A program made the position numbers and the translations under genes. The notes beneath the pieces were generated by a model. That model was not told the DNA's origin. It did not search any database and was given only the letters and a program-made list of their open reading frames with translations. This document shows, piece after piece, positions 26,924 to 35,114 of a stretch of 64,000 nucleotides of DNA. Each line of letters starts with the position of its first letter. Within the stretch, counting starts at the first letter, position 1. This stretch comes from Rhizobacter sp. Root1221 (GTDB lineage Bacteria > Pseudomonadota > Gammaproteobacteria > Burkholderiales > Burkholderiaceae_C), in contig NZ_LMDI01000002.1 of the NCBI RefSeq assembly GCF_001425785.1, forward strand, positions 124,001 through 188,000, given 5' to 3'.

Positions 26924-27723
26924 TCAGAACGCGGGAACCAATGAGCCGCTGAAGTTGCTTTCCACGAGCTTCTTCACCTCGGGGCTCTGGAAGGCCTTCA
27001 CGAGTTTGGCGACCACGGCTTGTCCTTGTCGGCAGTGCGCACGGCCAGGAGGTTGGCGTAGGGGCTCTTGGCATCTTCGATGGCGATGGCGTCGCGGGTG
27101 GGCACCAGCTGGGCCTGGACGGCGTAGTTGGTGTTGATGGCGGCGGCGTCGAGGTCGTCGAGCGACCTCGGCAATTGGGCGGCCTCGACCTGCACGATCT
27201 GCAAGCCCTTGGGGTTCTCGATGACGTCGGCGACGGTGGCAGAGATGCCGGCGGTGGGCTTGAGCTTGATGGCTCCGTACTTCTGCAGCAGCGCCAGCGC
27301 GCGGCCACTGTTGCTGGGGTCGTTCTGGATGCCCACCTTCGCGCCCCGCGGCAGGTCGGCCAGCGACTTCACTTTCTTCGAATAGAAACCCATCGGGAAC
27401 GTCACGGTGTAACCAACCGGGCTGATCTGGTAGCCGCGGGCCTGGATCTGGCTCTGCAGGAACGGCAGGTGCTGGTAGCTGTTGGCCTGTACGTCGCCCG
27501 CATCGAGCGCGGCGTTCGGCTGGACGTAGTCCTGGAACTCCACGATCTGCAGCTTCAGGCCGTCGCGTTCGGCCACTTTCTTCGCCACCTCGGCGATCTG
27601 CGCGTGCGGGCCCGCGGTGACGGCGATGCGCACGGTGTCCTGTGCCCAGGCACCCAACGTGGTGGCACCGAGGAACAGGGCAGTCAGTGCGATCAACGCA
27701 CGGCGATGGATCAGGAGGGTCAT
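26924..27723 (-). pseudogene. MetQ/NlpA-type substrate-binding protein, frameshifted near the C-terminus
   Basis: Periplasmic binding protein for a methionine-like or organosulfur solute. From ATG 27721-27723 it has a signal peptide ending GAWA-QDTV without a lipobox cysteine, then VRIAVTAGPHAQIAEVAKKVAERDGLKLQIVEFQDYVQPN and the usual NlpA blocks up to RTADKDKPW. There the frame breaks and the protein ends after SPNS (stop at 26998). Adding one G at about 27012-27014 (GACCACGG on the plus strand where GACCCACGG is expected) restores VAKLVKAFQSPEV and a normal C-terminus ending at 26924. So one base is missing: either a recent inactivating mutation or a sequence error. Last gene of the organosulfur operon. 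Confidence 0.8.
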
Positions 27724-27745
27724 GAAAGAAGGTTCCGTGGAAGGG

Positions 27746-29107
27746 TCAGATGCGGACCTGCGTGGCCGCGTGGGTGGGCCCCAGGCGGGGCCCGCGTTCG
27801 AACAGTTTGTCGCGCAGCGTGCCGGCCGCATACGACGTGGGGTAGCACCCGCGCCGCTGGAGCTCGGGCACCACGAGGTCCACCACGTCGCGCATCGTGT
27901 CGGGTGCCAGTGCGTAGGCGAGGTTGAAGCCGTCGATGCCCGTGTCCGCCACCCAGCGTTCGAGTTCGTCGGCCACCTGCGTGGGGGACCCGACGATCAC
28001 CGGGCCACGCCCGCCAAGCCCGATGAAGCGCGCCGCCTCGCCCACCGTCCAGCGGCGCGACGGATCGGCTCGCGTGAACGAAGCGAGGGCCGTTCGGCCA
28101 GCCTCGGTGTCGACGTGCTCGATAGGTGCATCGTGCGCGTACCGGCTGAAGTCCACGCCGGTCCAGCCGGACAGCAGCACCAGCGAGGCCTCGACGTCGA
28201 TGTGGCCCAGCAGCTCCTCGTGTTTCGCCCGAGCCTCCTGTTCGGTCGCTGCGACCACCACGAGGGCCTGGGCGTAGATCAGCGTGCCGTGGGCCGGGCG
28301 GCCGGCCTCGACGAGCGAAGTGCGCACCGCGTCCACGTACCGGCGCAACACCGTCTCGGTGGGCCCGCTGATGAACACACACTCGGCATGGCGCGCCGCG
28401 AATGCGGTGCCACGCTTCGAGGTACCGGCCTGGTACAGCACCGGCGTGCGCTGCGGGGACGGCTCACACAGGTGGATGCCGGGTACGTCGTAGTGGGTGC
28501 CGTGGTGGGCGATGGGATGAACCTTGGCGGGGTCGGCGAACGTGCCGGAGGCCTTGTCGCGCACCACGGCGTCGTCGGCCCAGCTCTTTTCCCAGAGCTT
28601 GTAGACGACCTCCATGTACTCGTCGGCGAGGTCGTAGCGTTCGTCATGGCCCAGCTGTTTCGCCAGGCCCATGTTGCGTGCCGCGCTGTCCAGGTAGCCG
28701 GTGACGATGTTCCAGCCCACGCGGCCGCGTGTGAGGTGATCGAGCGTCGAGAGGCGCCGAGCGAACGGGTACGGGTGCTCGCAGGTCAGCGCACAGGTCA
28801 CGCCGAAGCCGAGGTGTTCCGTGGCCTGGGCCATCAGCGGCACAAGCGCGAGCGGGTCGTTCACGGGCACCTGCACGCCGTGGCGCACCGCGGCATCGTG
28901 GTTGCCGGCGAACACGTCGTACACCCCCAGCACGTCGGCAAGGAACACCCCGTCGAAGATCCCCCGCTCCAGCAGCTTTGCCAGCCCGATCCAGTGGTCG
29001 GGGTCGGTGTAGCGCTGCGCCTCGTCGCGCGGGTGCGTCCAGAGGCCCGGCGACTGGTGCGAGGCCGCGTTCATCTGGAACGCGTTGAAGCGGATGCGGC
29101 GCGCCAT
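27746..29107 (-). CDS. LLM-class flavin-dependent monooxygenase (NtaA/SnaA/SoxA/DszA family)
   Basis: A 453-residue FMNH2-dependent monooxygenase of the bacterial-luciferase fold, in the branch that oxidises sulfur compounds, EDTA/NTA or related substrates with FMNH2 from a separate reductase. Visible family blocks are FNAFQMNAASHQSPGLW, FDGVFLADVLGVYD, THLGFGVTCALT-like, STLDHLTRGRVGWNIVTGYLDSAARN, and PVLYQAGTSKRGTAFAARHAECVF. ATG 29105-29107 overlaps the stop of the upstream metQ2 (TGATG). Its neighbours (MetNIQ-like importer, SfnB-like flavoprotein, TauD) suggest use of an organic sulfur source. The substrate is unknown, and no flavin reductase gene lies in the cluster. Confidence 0.85.
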   Translation of the reverse strand: MARRIRFNAFQMNAASHQSPGLWTHPRDEAQRYTDPDHWIGLAKLLERGIFDGVFLADVLGVYDVFAGNHDAAVRHGVQVPVNDPLALVPLMAQATEHLGFGVTCALTCEHPYPFARRLSTLDHLTRGRVGWNIVTGYLDSAARNMGLAKQLGHDERYDLADEYMEVVYKLWEKSWADDAVVRDKASGTFADPAKVHPIAHHGTHYDVPGIHLCEPSPQRTPVLYQAGTSKRGTAFAARHAECVFISGPTETVLRRYVDAVRTSLVEAGRPAHGTLIYAQALVVVAATEQEARAKHEELLGHIDVEASLVLLSGWTGVDFSRYAHDAPIEHVDTEAGRTALASFTRADPSRRWTVGEAARFIGLGGRGPVIVGSPTQVADELERWVADTGIDGFNLAYALAPDTMRDVVDLVVPELQRRGCYPTSYAAGTLRDKLFERGPRLGPTHAATQVRI

Positions 29108-29922
29108 CAGCGCCCCTGCTGGTAGTCGGTCTTCACGAAGCCGGCGAAGTTCTTCTCGGTGACGGCCAGGAACTCGCGCGAGCGGTAGGCATCGGCGATG
29201 TCCTTGACCCACGGCTTGTCCTTGTCGGCCGTGCGCACGGCCACGAGGTTCTGGTACGTGGGGCTCGTCTTCTCGAGCGCGAGCGCCTCGGTGAGCTTCA
29301 GGCCGGAGGCCAGCGCGAAGTTGCCGTTGACGAACGAGAAGTCCACGTCGTCGAGCGAACGCGGCAGCTGCGCCGCCTCGAGCGGCACGAGCTTGAGTTT
29401 CCTCGGGTTCTGCGCCACGTCCTTCTCGGACGCACGGATCGGGTCGTACCCCTCGCGCAGCGTCAGCCAGCCGATCTGCTCCAGCACGACCAGCGCGCGG
29501 GCCGCGTTGGTGGGATCGTTCGGCAACGCCACGGTGGCGCCGTCCTTCACCTCGTCCAGGCGCTTGTGCTTGCGGCTGTAGATGGCGATGGGGGCGGTGG
29601 GCACCTTCAGCAGCTCGCTGAGTTCGAGCTTGTTTTCACTGGCGAACTTCGTCAGGTAGACGATGTGCTGGAACGCGTTGGCATCCAGCGCGCCCTGCGC
29701 GAGCGCATGGTTCGGCTGGATGTAGTCGTTGAACTCGACCACCTTCACGCGGTAGCCCTTTTTCTCGAGCAGCGGCTTGATGCCGATCTTGATCTGGTCG
29801 GCATACGGGCCGGCGGTGGCGCCGAACACGAGCTCCTTCTTTTCCTGCGAGAACGACGGGGTGGTGAAGACGGCGCCCAGGGCGAGCAGCGTGGCGAGGG
29901 TGGTGCGGCGGGTGAAGGTCAT
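29107..29922 (-). CDS. MetQ/NlpA-type ABC transporter substrate-binding protein
   Basis: Intact binding protein of the MetNI-type importer; 271 residues from ATG 29920-29922. The signal peptide ends near PSFS-QEKK and, like its frameshifted paralogue downstream, lacks a lipobox cysteine. NlpA family blocks include LVFGATAGPYADQIK, YRVKVVEFNDYIQPNHALAQGALDANAFQH, VALPNDPTNAARAL, AAQLPRSLDDVDF and AVRTADKDKPWVKDI. The last of these shows the frame that the paralogue has lost. Open reading frame upstream of 29922 is a shadow of the permease. Confidence 0.9.
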   Translation of the reverse strand: MTFTRRTTLATLLALGAVFTTPSFSQEKKELVFGATAGPYADQIKIGIKPLLEKKGYRVKVVEFNDYIQPNHALAQGALDANAFQHIVYLTKFASENKLELSELLKVPTAPIAIYSRKHKRLDEVKDGATVALPNDPTNAARALVVLEQIGWLTLREGYDPIRASEKDVAQNPRKLKLVPLEAAQLPRSLDDVDFSFVNGNFALASGLKLTEALALEKTSPTYQNLVAVRTADKDKPWVKDIADAYRSREFLAVTEKNFAGFVKTDYQQGR

Positions 29923-29945
29923 GAGCGGTCCTGGAAGAAGCGGGA

Positions 29946-30617
29946 TCAGCGTTTGTCGAGCCGGCGGGCGATGGCGTTGCCGCCGAACTGGATGATCTGG
30001 ACGAGCACCACGAGGATGGCCACGGTCAGCACCATCACGTCGGTCTGGAATCGGTAGTAGCCGTAGCGGATGGCGAGGTCGCCAATGCCGCCGCCGCCCA
30101 CCACCCCGGCCGCGGCCGAGTACGACAGGAAGCTGATGGCGAGCACGGTGAGCGCCAGCACCAGGCCCGAGCGGGCCTCGACCACCAGCACCCGCCACAC
30201 GATCTGCAACTCGGACGCGCCCATCGCATGGGCGGCCTCGATGGTGCCGCGGGGCACGTCGCGCAGGCACTGCTCGACCAGGCGCGCGAAGTACGGGATG
30301 GCCGCGAAGCTCAGCGGCACGGCCGCCGCCACCGGCCCGATGGACGTGCCGGCCACCACGCGGGTCACCGGCACCAGCGCCACGAGGAGGATGATGAACG
30401 GGAAGGACCGCACGGTATTGACGAACCAGTTCAGCACGCGGAACGTGTGCCGCTGGTCGAGCGACTGGCCGGGGCTCAGCAGGAACAGCAGCACGCCGAG
30501 CGGGCCGCCGATCAGCACGGCGGCAGACAGGCCGATGCCGAGCATCGTGAGGGTCTGGCCGAAGGCGGTGCCGAGTTCGGGCAGCACGGCCTGGATGTTG
30601 TCGGAGAGGAAGGTCAT
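29946..30617 (-). CDS. MetI-type ABC transporter permease
   Basis: Inner-membrane permease of the methionine uptake family; 223 residues and five predicted helices. The typical sequence LGIGLSAAVLIGGPLGVLLFL is followed by FVNTVRSFPFIILLVALVPVTRVVAGTSIGP. The EAA loop is AHAMGASELQIVWRVLVVEA. ATG 30615-30617 overlaps the stop of the ATPase gene (ATGA). Confidence 0.9.
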   Translation of the reverse strand: MTFLSDNIQAVLPELGTAFGQTLTMLGIGLSAAVLIGGPLGVLLFLLSPGQSLDQRHTFRVLNWFVNTVRSFPFIILLVALVPVTRVVAGTSIGPVAAAVPLSFAAIPYFARLVEQCLRDVPRGTIEAAHAMGASELQIVWRVLVVEARSGLVLALTVLAISFLSYSAAAGVVGGGGIGDLAIRYGYYRFQTDVMVLTVAILVVLVQIIQFGGNAIARRLDKR

Positions 30618-31447
30618 GCGACGGCGGCCTCGAGTTGGTCGAGCACGTGGGCCTCTTCGGGCGAGGCGGCCAGGCGCGCGAGTTCGCGGCCCAGCACGGT
30701 CTGGCGCAACACGCCGGTCTCGGCCACGCCGAACTGCTCGGCGATCCCACCCTGTTCGATCACGGCCACGTGGCGGCACAGCCGGCGCACCACCGACAGC
30801 TCGTGGGTGACGATCACGATGGTCACGCCCAGGGTGGTGTTGATCTCGCGCAGCGTGTCGAGCACGCTGCGGGTGGTTTCGGCATCGAGCGCCGACGTGG
30901 GTTCGTCGCACAGCAGCACCGCGGGTTTCGGGGCCAGCGCGCGGGCGATGGCCACGCGTTGCTTCTGGCCACCGGACAGCTGCGCCGGGTGGCTGTCCAC
31001 CTTGTCGGTCAGGCCCACCACCTCCAGGCACTCGTGCACGCGCGCAGCGATGGCGCGCGGGTCGCGGGTGCCGTGCAGCCTCAGCGGGAAGGCCACGTTG
31101 TCGAACACGGTGGCGTTCTGCAGCAGGTTGAACTGCTGGAAGATCATGCCGATGTTCTGGCGGGCTTCGCGCAGCGCGCGCTTGTCGAGGGTGGTCAGTT
31201 CCTTGCCGGCCACCGTGACGGTGCCGCTGTCGGGCCGCTCCAGCAGGTTGATCGTGCGCAGCAGCGTGGACTTGCCAGCGCCGCTTTTGCCCACGAGGCC
31301 CATGATGTCGCCCTCGCGCACTTGCAACGACACGTCGCGCACGGCGTGGAAGGACGAACCGTCCGGGAGCCGGAACGTCTTGTGGAGGTGTTCGAGCCGC
31401 AGCAGCGGCGGCGCGAGGCCGGGGTCGAACGTCTGGACATGTCCCAT
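30614..31447 (-). CDS. MetN-type ABC transporter ATP-binding protein (shortened C-terminus)
   Basis: ATPase of the importer, 277 residues. Walker A GKSGAGKST (53-61), the Q-loop MIFQQFNLL, signature LSGGQKQRVAIARAL and Walker B AVLLCDEPTSALD are all present. Canonical MetN has an extra C-terminal ACT-like domain of roughly 100 residues that lets methionine inhibit transport. This protein ends about 30 residues after the nucleotide-binding domain, so that feedback domain is missing. This fits an importer for another sulfur compound or one not subject to methionine inhibition. Confidence 0.88.
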   Translation of the reverse strand: MGHVQTFDPGLAPPLLRLEHLHKTFRLPDGSSFHAVRDVSLQVREGDIMGLVGKSGAGKSTLLRTINLLERPDSGTVTVAGKELTTLDKRALREARQNIGMIFQQFNLLQNATVFDNVAFPLRLHGTRDPRAIAARVHECLEVVGLTDKVDSHPAQLSGGQKQRVAIARALAPKPAVLLCDEPTSALDAETTRSVLDTLREINTTLGVTIVIVTHELSVVRRLCRHVAVIEQGGIAEQFGVAETGVLRQTVLGRELARLAASPEEAHVLDQLEAAVA

Positions 31448-31454
31448 GGTGGCC

Positions 31455-32633
31455 TCAGGAGTACGGGGTGGGGTCGGGGAAGCGGCCGTCGAGCGCGTGG
31501 CGCCCGAGGTCGCGCAGCTTGTGGTCCACCGGGTCGTGCAGCGTGTGCACGCGCACGTTGCGCCAGAACCGGTCGAGGCCCAGGCGCTCCGAGGTGGAAC
31601 GGGCACCGGTCAGCTCGAACAGCTGGGAGCTGATCTCGAGGCCGGCCCGGTGCGCGAGCACCTTGGCCTCGGCACCGGCCACGGCCACCTCGCCGCGTTC
31701 GCCGGCAGTGAGCGCCGCGCCGCGTGCCACGGCCCGGTCGAGCAGCGCCGCGGCCTGGTCGGCCAGCACCGCGGCTGGCCGCAGGTGCAGCCACAGGCCG
31801 CCGTAGCGGTGTTGCACCAGCGGGTCGTCGGCCGCACGGGCCACGCCTGACGCGAACCAGGGCCGCGTCGAGTCGACCGTGTACCGCCGCGCCGCATCGA
31901 ACGCGCCGGTGGCGATGCCGAGGTACAGGTTCGTCAGGATCAGCTGGGCCACCTGCGCCCGCAGCGTGGCCCGCGGCGTGGGCACGGTGCCGGGGGCCTG
32001 CAGCAGGTCCTCGGGGTCGATGCGCACGCGGTCGAACGTCACGGTGCCGCTGTCGGTCTGGCGCTGGCCGAACGCGTCCCAGTCGGGCACCACGGCGACC
32101 CCGCGGCGTGTGGTGGGCACGGCGGCGATCAGCGCGGTCTGCGTGGCCTCGTGCCACGCGGAGAGGGTGAGGCGGTCGGACCCGACGGACCCGGAGCAGA
32201 AGCTCTTGACCCCCTCGACGACCAGGCCGCCGTCTCCATCGTCGACGGCGATCGCGCGTTTGTCGAGCGGGTTCAGCGCGTTGCCCCAGAACCAGCGTTC
32301 GGTGACGGTGCCACCCAGCAGCCGAGCCTGCTGCCCGGCACTGCCATACAGCAGCACGCCGGCCACCTGCAGGTGGTGAAAGCCGAAGAGGTGGGCCAGT
32401 GCGCTGTCGGCCTGTGCCAGGCGGCGCACGACGGCCAGCATCGTGGCCCAGCCGTGGCCGAGGCCGCCGAATTCGGTGGGCACGGTCAGCGCGAGCAGGC
32501 CGCTCTCGCGGAGCAGCTCGCGTTCGGCCGCGGCGTGGCCGCCCGCACGGTCGCGTTCCACCGCGGTGGCGGCGAGCGCTTCGGCGAGGGCATCGGCGCG
32601 AGCGGCGATGTCAGGAGGAACCAGGGAAGTCAT
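31455..32633 (-). CDS. Acyl-CoA-dehydrogenase-fold flavoprotein (SfnB/DszC-like)
   Basis: A 392-residue protein of the acyl-CoA dehydrogenase fold. Sulfur-scavenging members (SfnB, DszC) act as flavin-dependent oxygenases or oxidoreductases on organosulfur compounds. Visible blocks are LLRESGLLALTVPTEFGGLGHGW, LAHLFGFHHLQV, EGVKSFCSGSVGSDRLTLSA, DWDAFGQRQTDSGTVTFDRV and SQLFELTGARSTSERLGLDRFWRNVRVHTLHDPVDHK. The last block is typical of this branch. First gene of the minus-strand operon, divergent from the tauD-like gene. No clear Shine-Dalgarno sequence precedes its ATG, which is preceded by CCTCCTCACCC. Confidence 0.82.
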   Translation of the reverse strand: MTSLVPPDIAARADALAEALAATAVERDRAGGHAAAERELLRESGLLALTVPTEFGGLGHGWATMLAVVRRLAQADSALAHLFGFHHLQVAGVLLYGSAGQQARLLGGTVTERWFWGNALNPLDKRAIAVDDGDGGLVVEGVKSFCSGSVGSDRLTLSAWHEATQTALIAAVPTTRRGVAVVPDWDAFGQRQTDSGTVTFDRVRIDPEDLLQAPGTVPTPRATLRAQVAQLILTNLYLGIATGAFDAARRYTVDSTRPWFASGVARAADDPLVQHRYGGLWLHLRPAAVLADQAAALLDRAVARGAALTAGERGEVAVAGAEAKVLAHRAGLEISSQLFELTGARSTSERLGLDRFWRNVRVHTLHDPVDHKLRDLGRHALDGRFPDPTPYS

Positions 32634-32829
32634 GGGTGAGGAGGCAATGCGGGAACGTGAACGCAGTGTTTTGCTTTTGGCGGCCGCGAACAACGAAGAA
32701 ATCCGGCTGTCGATCTGCGGTTCGGCCTTTATGCATTCCCCGGTGATGGACACACGCAATCCGTCGTTGCCCCGGCGTTCAGACGGGCGTACGGTCAGGC
32801 ACATGCCGTTGTTTCACGAAGGATCCCGC

Positions 32830-33702
32830 ATGCCTGCAGCCGCCACCGCCGAACGCCTGTCGATCACCCGTTTCGACGGCCCGCTCGGCGCCGAGGTCAC
32901 CGGCCTCGACCTGAACGTGCCGCTCGACGACACAGGTTTTCGCGCCATCCACCGCGCGCACCTGCACCACCACGTGCTGGTCTTCCGCGACCAGCGCATC
33001 ACGCCGCAGCAGCAGGTCGACTTCAGCCGCCGCTTCGGGCCGCTCGAGATCCACGTGCTGCACCAGTTCCTGCTGCCGCAGCACCCCGAAGTGCTGATCG
33101 TCTCGAACATCACCGAGAACGGCCTGCCCGTGGGGCTCGGCGACGCGGGCCACTACTGGCACTCGGACCTGTCGTACAAGGCCAGGCCCAGCCTCGGATC
33201 GATGCTGCATGCGCAGGAGTTGCCCAGCGAAGGCGGTGACACGCTGTTCGCGAACATGCACCTCGCGTGGGACACGCTGCCGGCCGAACTGAAGCAGCGG
33301 GCCGACGGCCTCCAGGCCGAACACAGCTACCTCGCGAAGTACACCGAGCTGCAGCAGCGCAGCCCGTGGCGCCCGAACCTGAGCGACGAACAGAAGGCCA
33401 AGGTGCAGCCCGCGATCCAGCCGGTGGTGCGCACGCACCCGGAGACCGGCCGCAAGGCGCTGTTCGTCAGCGAACACTTCACCACGCGCATCCTGGGTGT
33501 CAGCGAAACCGACAGCCGCGAGCTGCTCGACCGGCTGTTCGCGCACAGCGTGTTGCCGGCCCACGTGTACCGCCACCGCTGGCAGCCGCACGACATGGTG
33601 TTCTGGGACAACCGATCGGTGATGCACCTGGCGGCGGGCACCCCCGACCACCTGCGCCGCAGGCTCTACCGCACGACGATCGAGGGCGACGCGCCGTTCT
33701 GA
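32830..33702 (+). CDS. TauD/TfdA-family Fe(II)/2-oxoglutarate dioxygenase
   Basis: TauD-type enzymes hydroxylate alkylsulfonates (taurine) or related compounds, releasing sulfite. The 290 residues contain the iron facial triad His111-x-Asp113 (WHSD) and His266 (VMHLA), plus the 2-oxoglutarate-binding arginine region near 277 (RRRLYRTT). ATG 32830 has AAGGAT six bases upstream and gives a normal family length. Another in-frame ATG at 32647 stands right behind a perfect AGGAGG and would add 61 residues without family similarity; I keep the shorter start. Beside a tauABC remnant it is probably the surviving tauD of that locus. Confidence 0.85.
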   Translation: MPAAATAERLSITRFDGPLGAEVTGLDLNVPLDDTGFRAIHRAHLHHHVLVFRDQRITPQQQVDFSRRFGPLEIHVLHQFLLPQHPEVLIVSNITENGLPVGLGDAGHYWHSDLSYKARPSLGSMLHAQELPSEGGDTLFANMHLAWDTLPAELKQRADGLQAEHSYLAKYTELQQRSPWRPNLSDEQKAKVQPAIQPVVRTHPETGRKALFVSEHFTTRILGVSETDSRELLDRLFAHSVLPAHVYRHRWQPHDMVFWDNRSVMHLAAGTPDHLRRRLYRTTIEGDAPF

Positions 33703-33716
33703 CCCCACCCATGACC

Positions 33717-33979
33717 TCACGCCTTGCCTACCCACGGGACGAGGCGGCGCTGCAGGGCCCGCAGCCCCAGTTCCAGCGCAAAGGCCACGGCCGCGATCAC
33801 GCAGATCCTGCGGCCGGTGGCCTTCTCGTAGGCGCCGTCGGCCTGCGCCACCTTGGCGGGTTCGACGACGGTCTGGTACGCCACGCGCACCGGTTCGGCG
33901 GCGAGCGCCCGCGGGGCGGCGGACACCGCGGTGAGGCCGGCGGCCACGACGGCGAACGACCGATTTCAGATGAACTCAT
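33717..33979 (-). pseudogene. Deletion scar: tauA 5' end fused to tauC 3' end
   Basis: The minus-strand frame from about 33950 to 33717 reads as a signal-peptide remnant (FAVVAAGLTAVSAAPRALAA). The mature start of a taurine-binding protein TauA follows (EPVRVAYQTVVEPAKVAQADGAYEKATG), then without a break the last 28 or so residues of a TauC-like permease (VIAAVAFALELGLRALQRRLVPW). The original start is also lost: the ATG at 33979 (MSSSEIGRS) is one frame away. So everything from early tauA through tauB to late tauC has been deleted, leaving 263 bp. It is convergent with the intact tauD-like gene. Confidence 0.75.
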
Positions 33980-34105
33980 GCGGCCCTAACCCGATCCGGG
34001 CACGGTCCATGCTCTGCAACTGGCAGGTTTTGGGCGGGTTATTCACCAAGGCGCTGGGCGCCGGCCGTGGTTGAATGGACTCATTGGTTGGTTCAGGAGG
34101 TCAGC

Positions 34106-35104
34106 ATGAGCACATCCAACGATCTGGTTCCCGTGTCGTCCCGTGGCAGCATCCCCATCGCGCGCATGCGCAGCGTCTACCGCGTCGACGACGTCGGCCG
34201 CAAGCTCGATCGCCTCCCCGACAAGGAGCACGAGAGCCTGCGCTCCACCTACGAGCGCATGATCGAAAAGGGCCCCGACCGCTTCCAGGTCAAGCCCGCC
34301 GGTCTGCCCGCCATGGACCACCTGTACGACGACCTGCCCAACTTCGCCGACGTCCTCGACGACGTGAAGCGCCAGCTGGCCCTCTGCGAAGACAGCCGCG
34401 ACGCCCTCGAGATCACCCCGCTGCTCCTGCTCGGTGCGCCGGGCATCGGCAAGACCCATTTCGCCCGTGCACTGTCGCAGCTGCTGGGCACCGGCATGGG
34501 GTTCATCTCCATGAGTTCCATGACCGCCGGCTGGGTGCTCTCCGGTGCGTCCAGCCAATGGAAAGGCGCCCGCGCCGGCAAGGTGTTCGAAACGCTCGTC
34601 GAAGGCCAGTACGCCAACCCGGTGATGGTGGTCGACGAAATCGACAAGGCCGGCGGTGAACACGCCTACGACCCGCTCGGGGCGCTGTACAGCCTGCTCG
34701 AACACGACACGGCCGGCAGCTTCATCGACGAATTCGCCGAGGTGCCCATCGACGCCAGCCAGGTCATCTGGGTAGCCACCGCCAACGATGCCCGGGCCAT
34801 CCCGGAACCCATCCTGAACCGCATGAACGTCTACGACGTGCTTGCACCCGACCGCGACCAGGCGCGCCACATCGCCGCGAAGCTCTACCGCAGCATCCGC
34901 GCCGACCACGGCTGGGGCAGCCGCTTCGAAGCGGAACCCGGCACCGACGTGCTCGACCGCATGAGCGAGATGGCCCCGCGCGACATGCGCCGCGCGTGGA
35001 TGACCGCCTTCGGCAACGCGAAGCTCGCCGGCCGCGACCACGTGCAGCCGCGCGACCTGCCCGACGGCAACACCAAGCGGTCGCCCATCGGGTTCATGCA
35101 GTAG
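34106..35104 (+). CDS. AAA family ATPase (stand-alone, Lon-ATPase-like)
   Basis: A 332-residue cytoplasmic AAA ATPase with Walker A GAPGIGKT (110-117), Walker B VMVVDEIDKAGG (about 173-184), sensor 1 VATANDARAIPEPILNRM and a C-terminal lid domain with the sensor-2-like MAPRDMRRAW. An N-terminal helical region of about 75 residues precedes the domain; no protease or other effector domain is present. The ATG follows a perfect AGGAGG (34095-34100). The nearby genes give no clue to function; the ATPase core resembles that of Lon. Role unknown. Confidence 0.82.
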   Translation: MSTSNDLVPVSSRGSIPIARMRSVYRVDDVGRKLDRLPDKEHESLRSTYERMIEKGPDRFQVKPAGLPAMDHLYDDLPNFADVLDDVKRQLALCEDSRDALEITPLLLLGAPGIGKTHFARALSQLLGTGMGFISMSSMTAGWVLSGASSQWKGARAGKVFETLVEGQYANPVMVVDEIDKAGGEHAYDPLGALYSLLEHDTAGSFIDEFAEVPIDASQVIWVATANDARAIPEPILNRMNVYDVLAPDRDQARHIAAKLYRSIRADHGWGSRFEAEPGTDVLDRMSEMAPRDMRRAWMTAFGNAKLAGRDHVQPRDLPDGNTKRSPIGFMQ

Positions 35105-35114
35105 CCTGCAGCGG

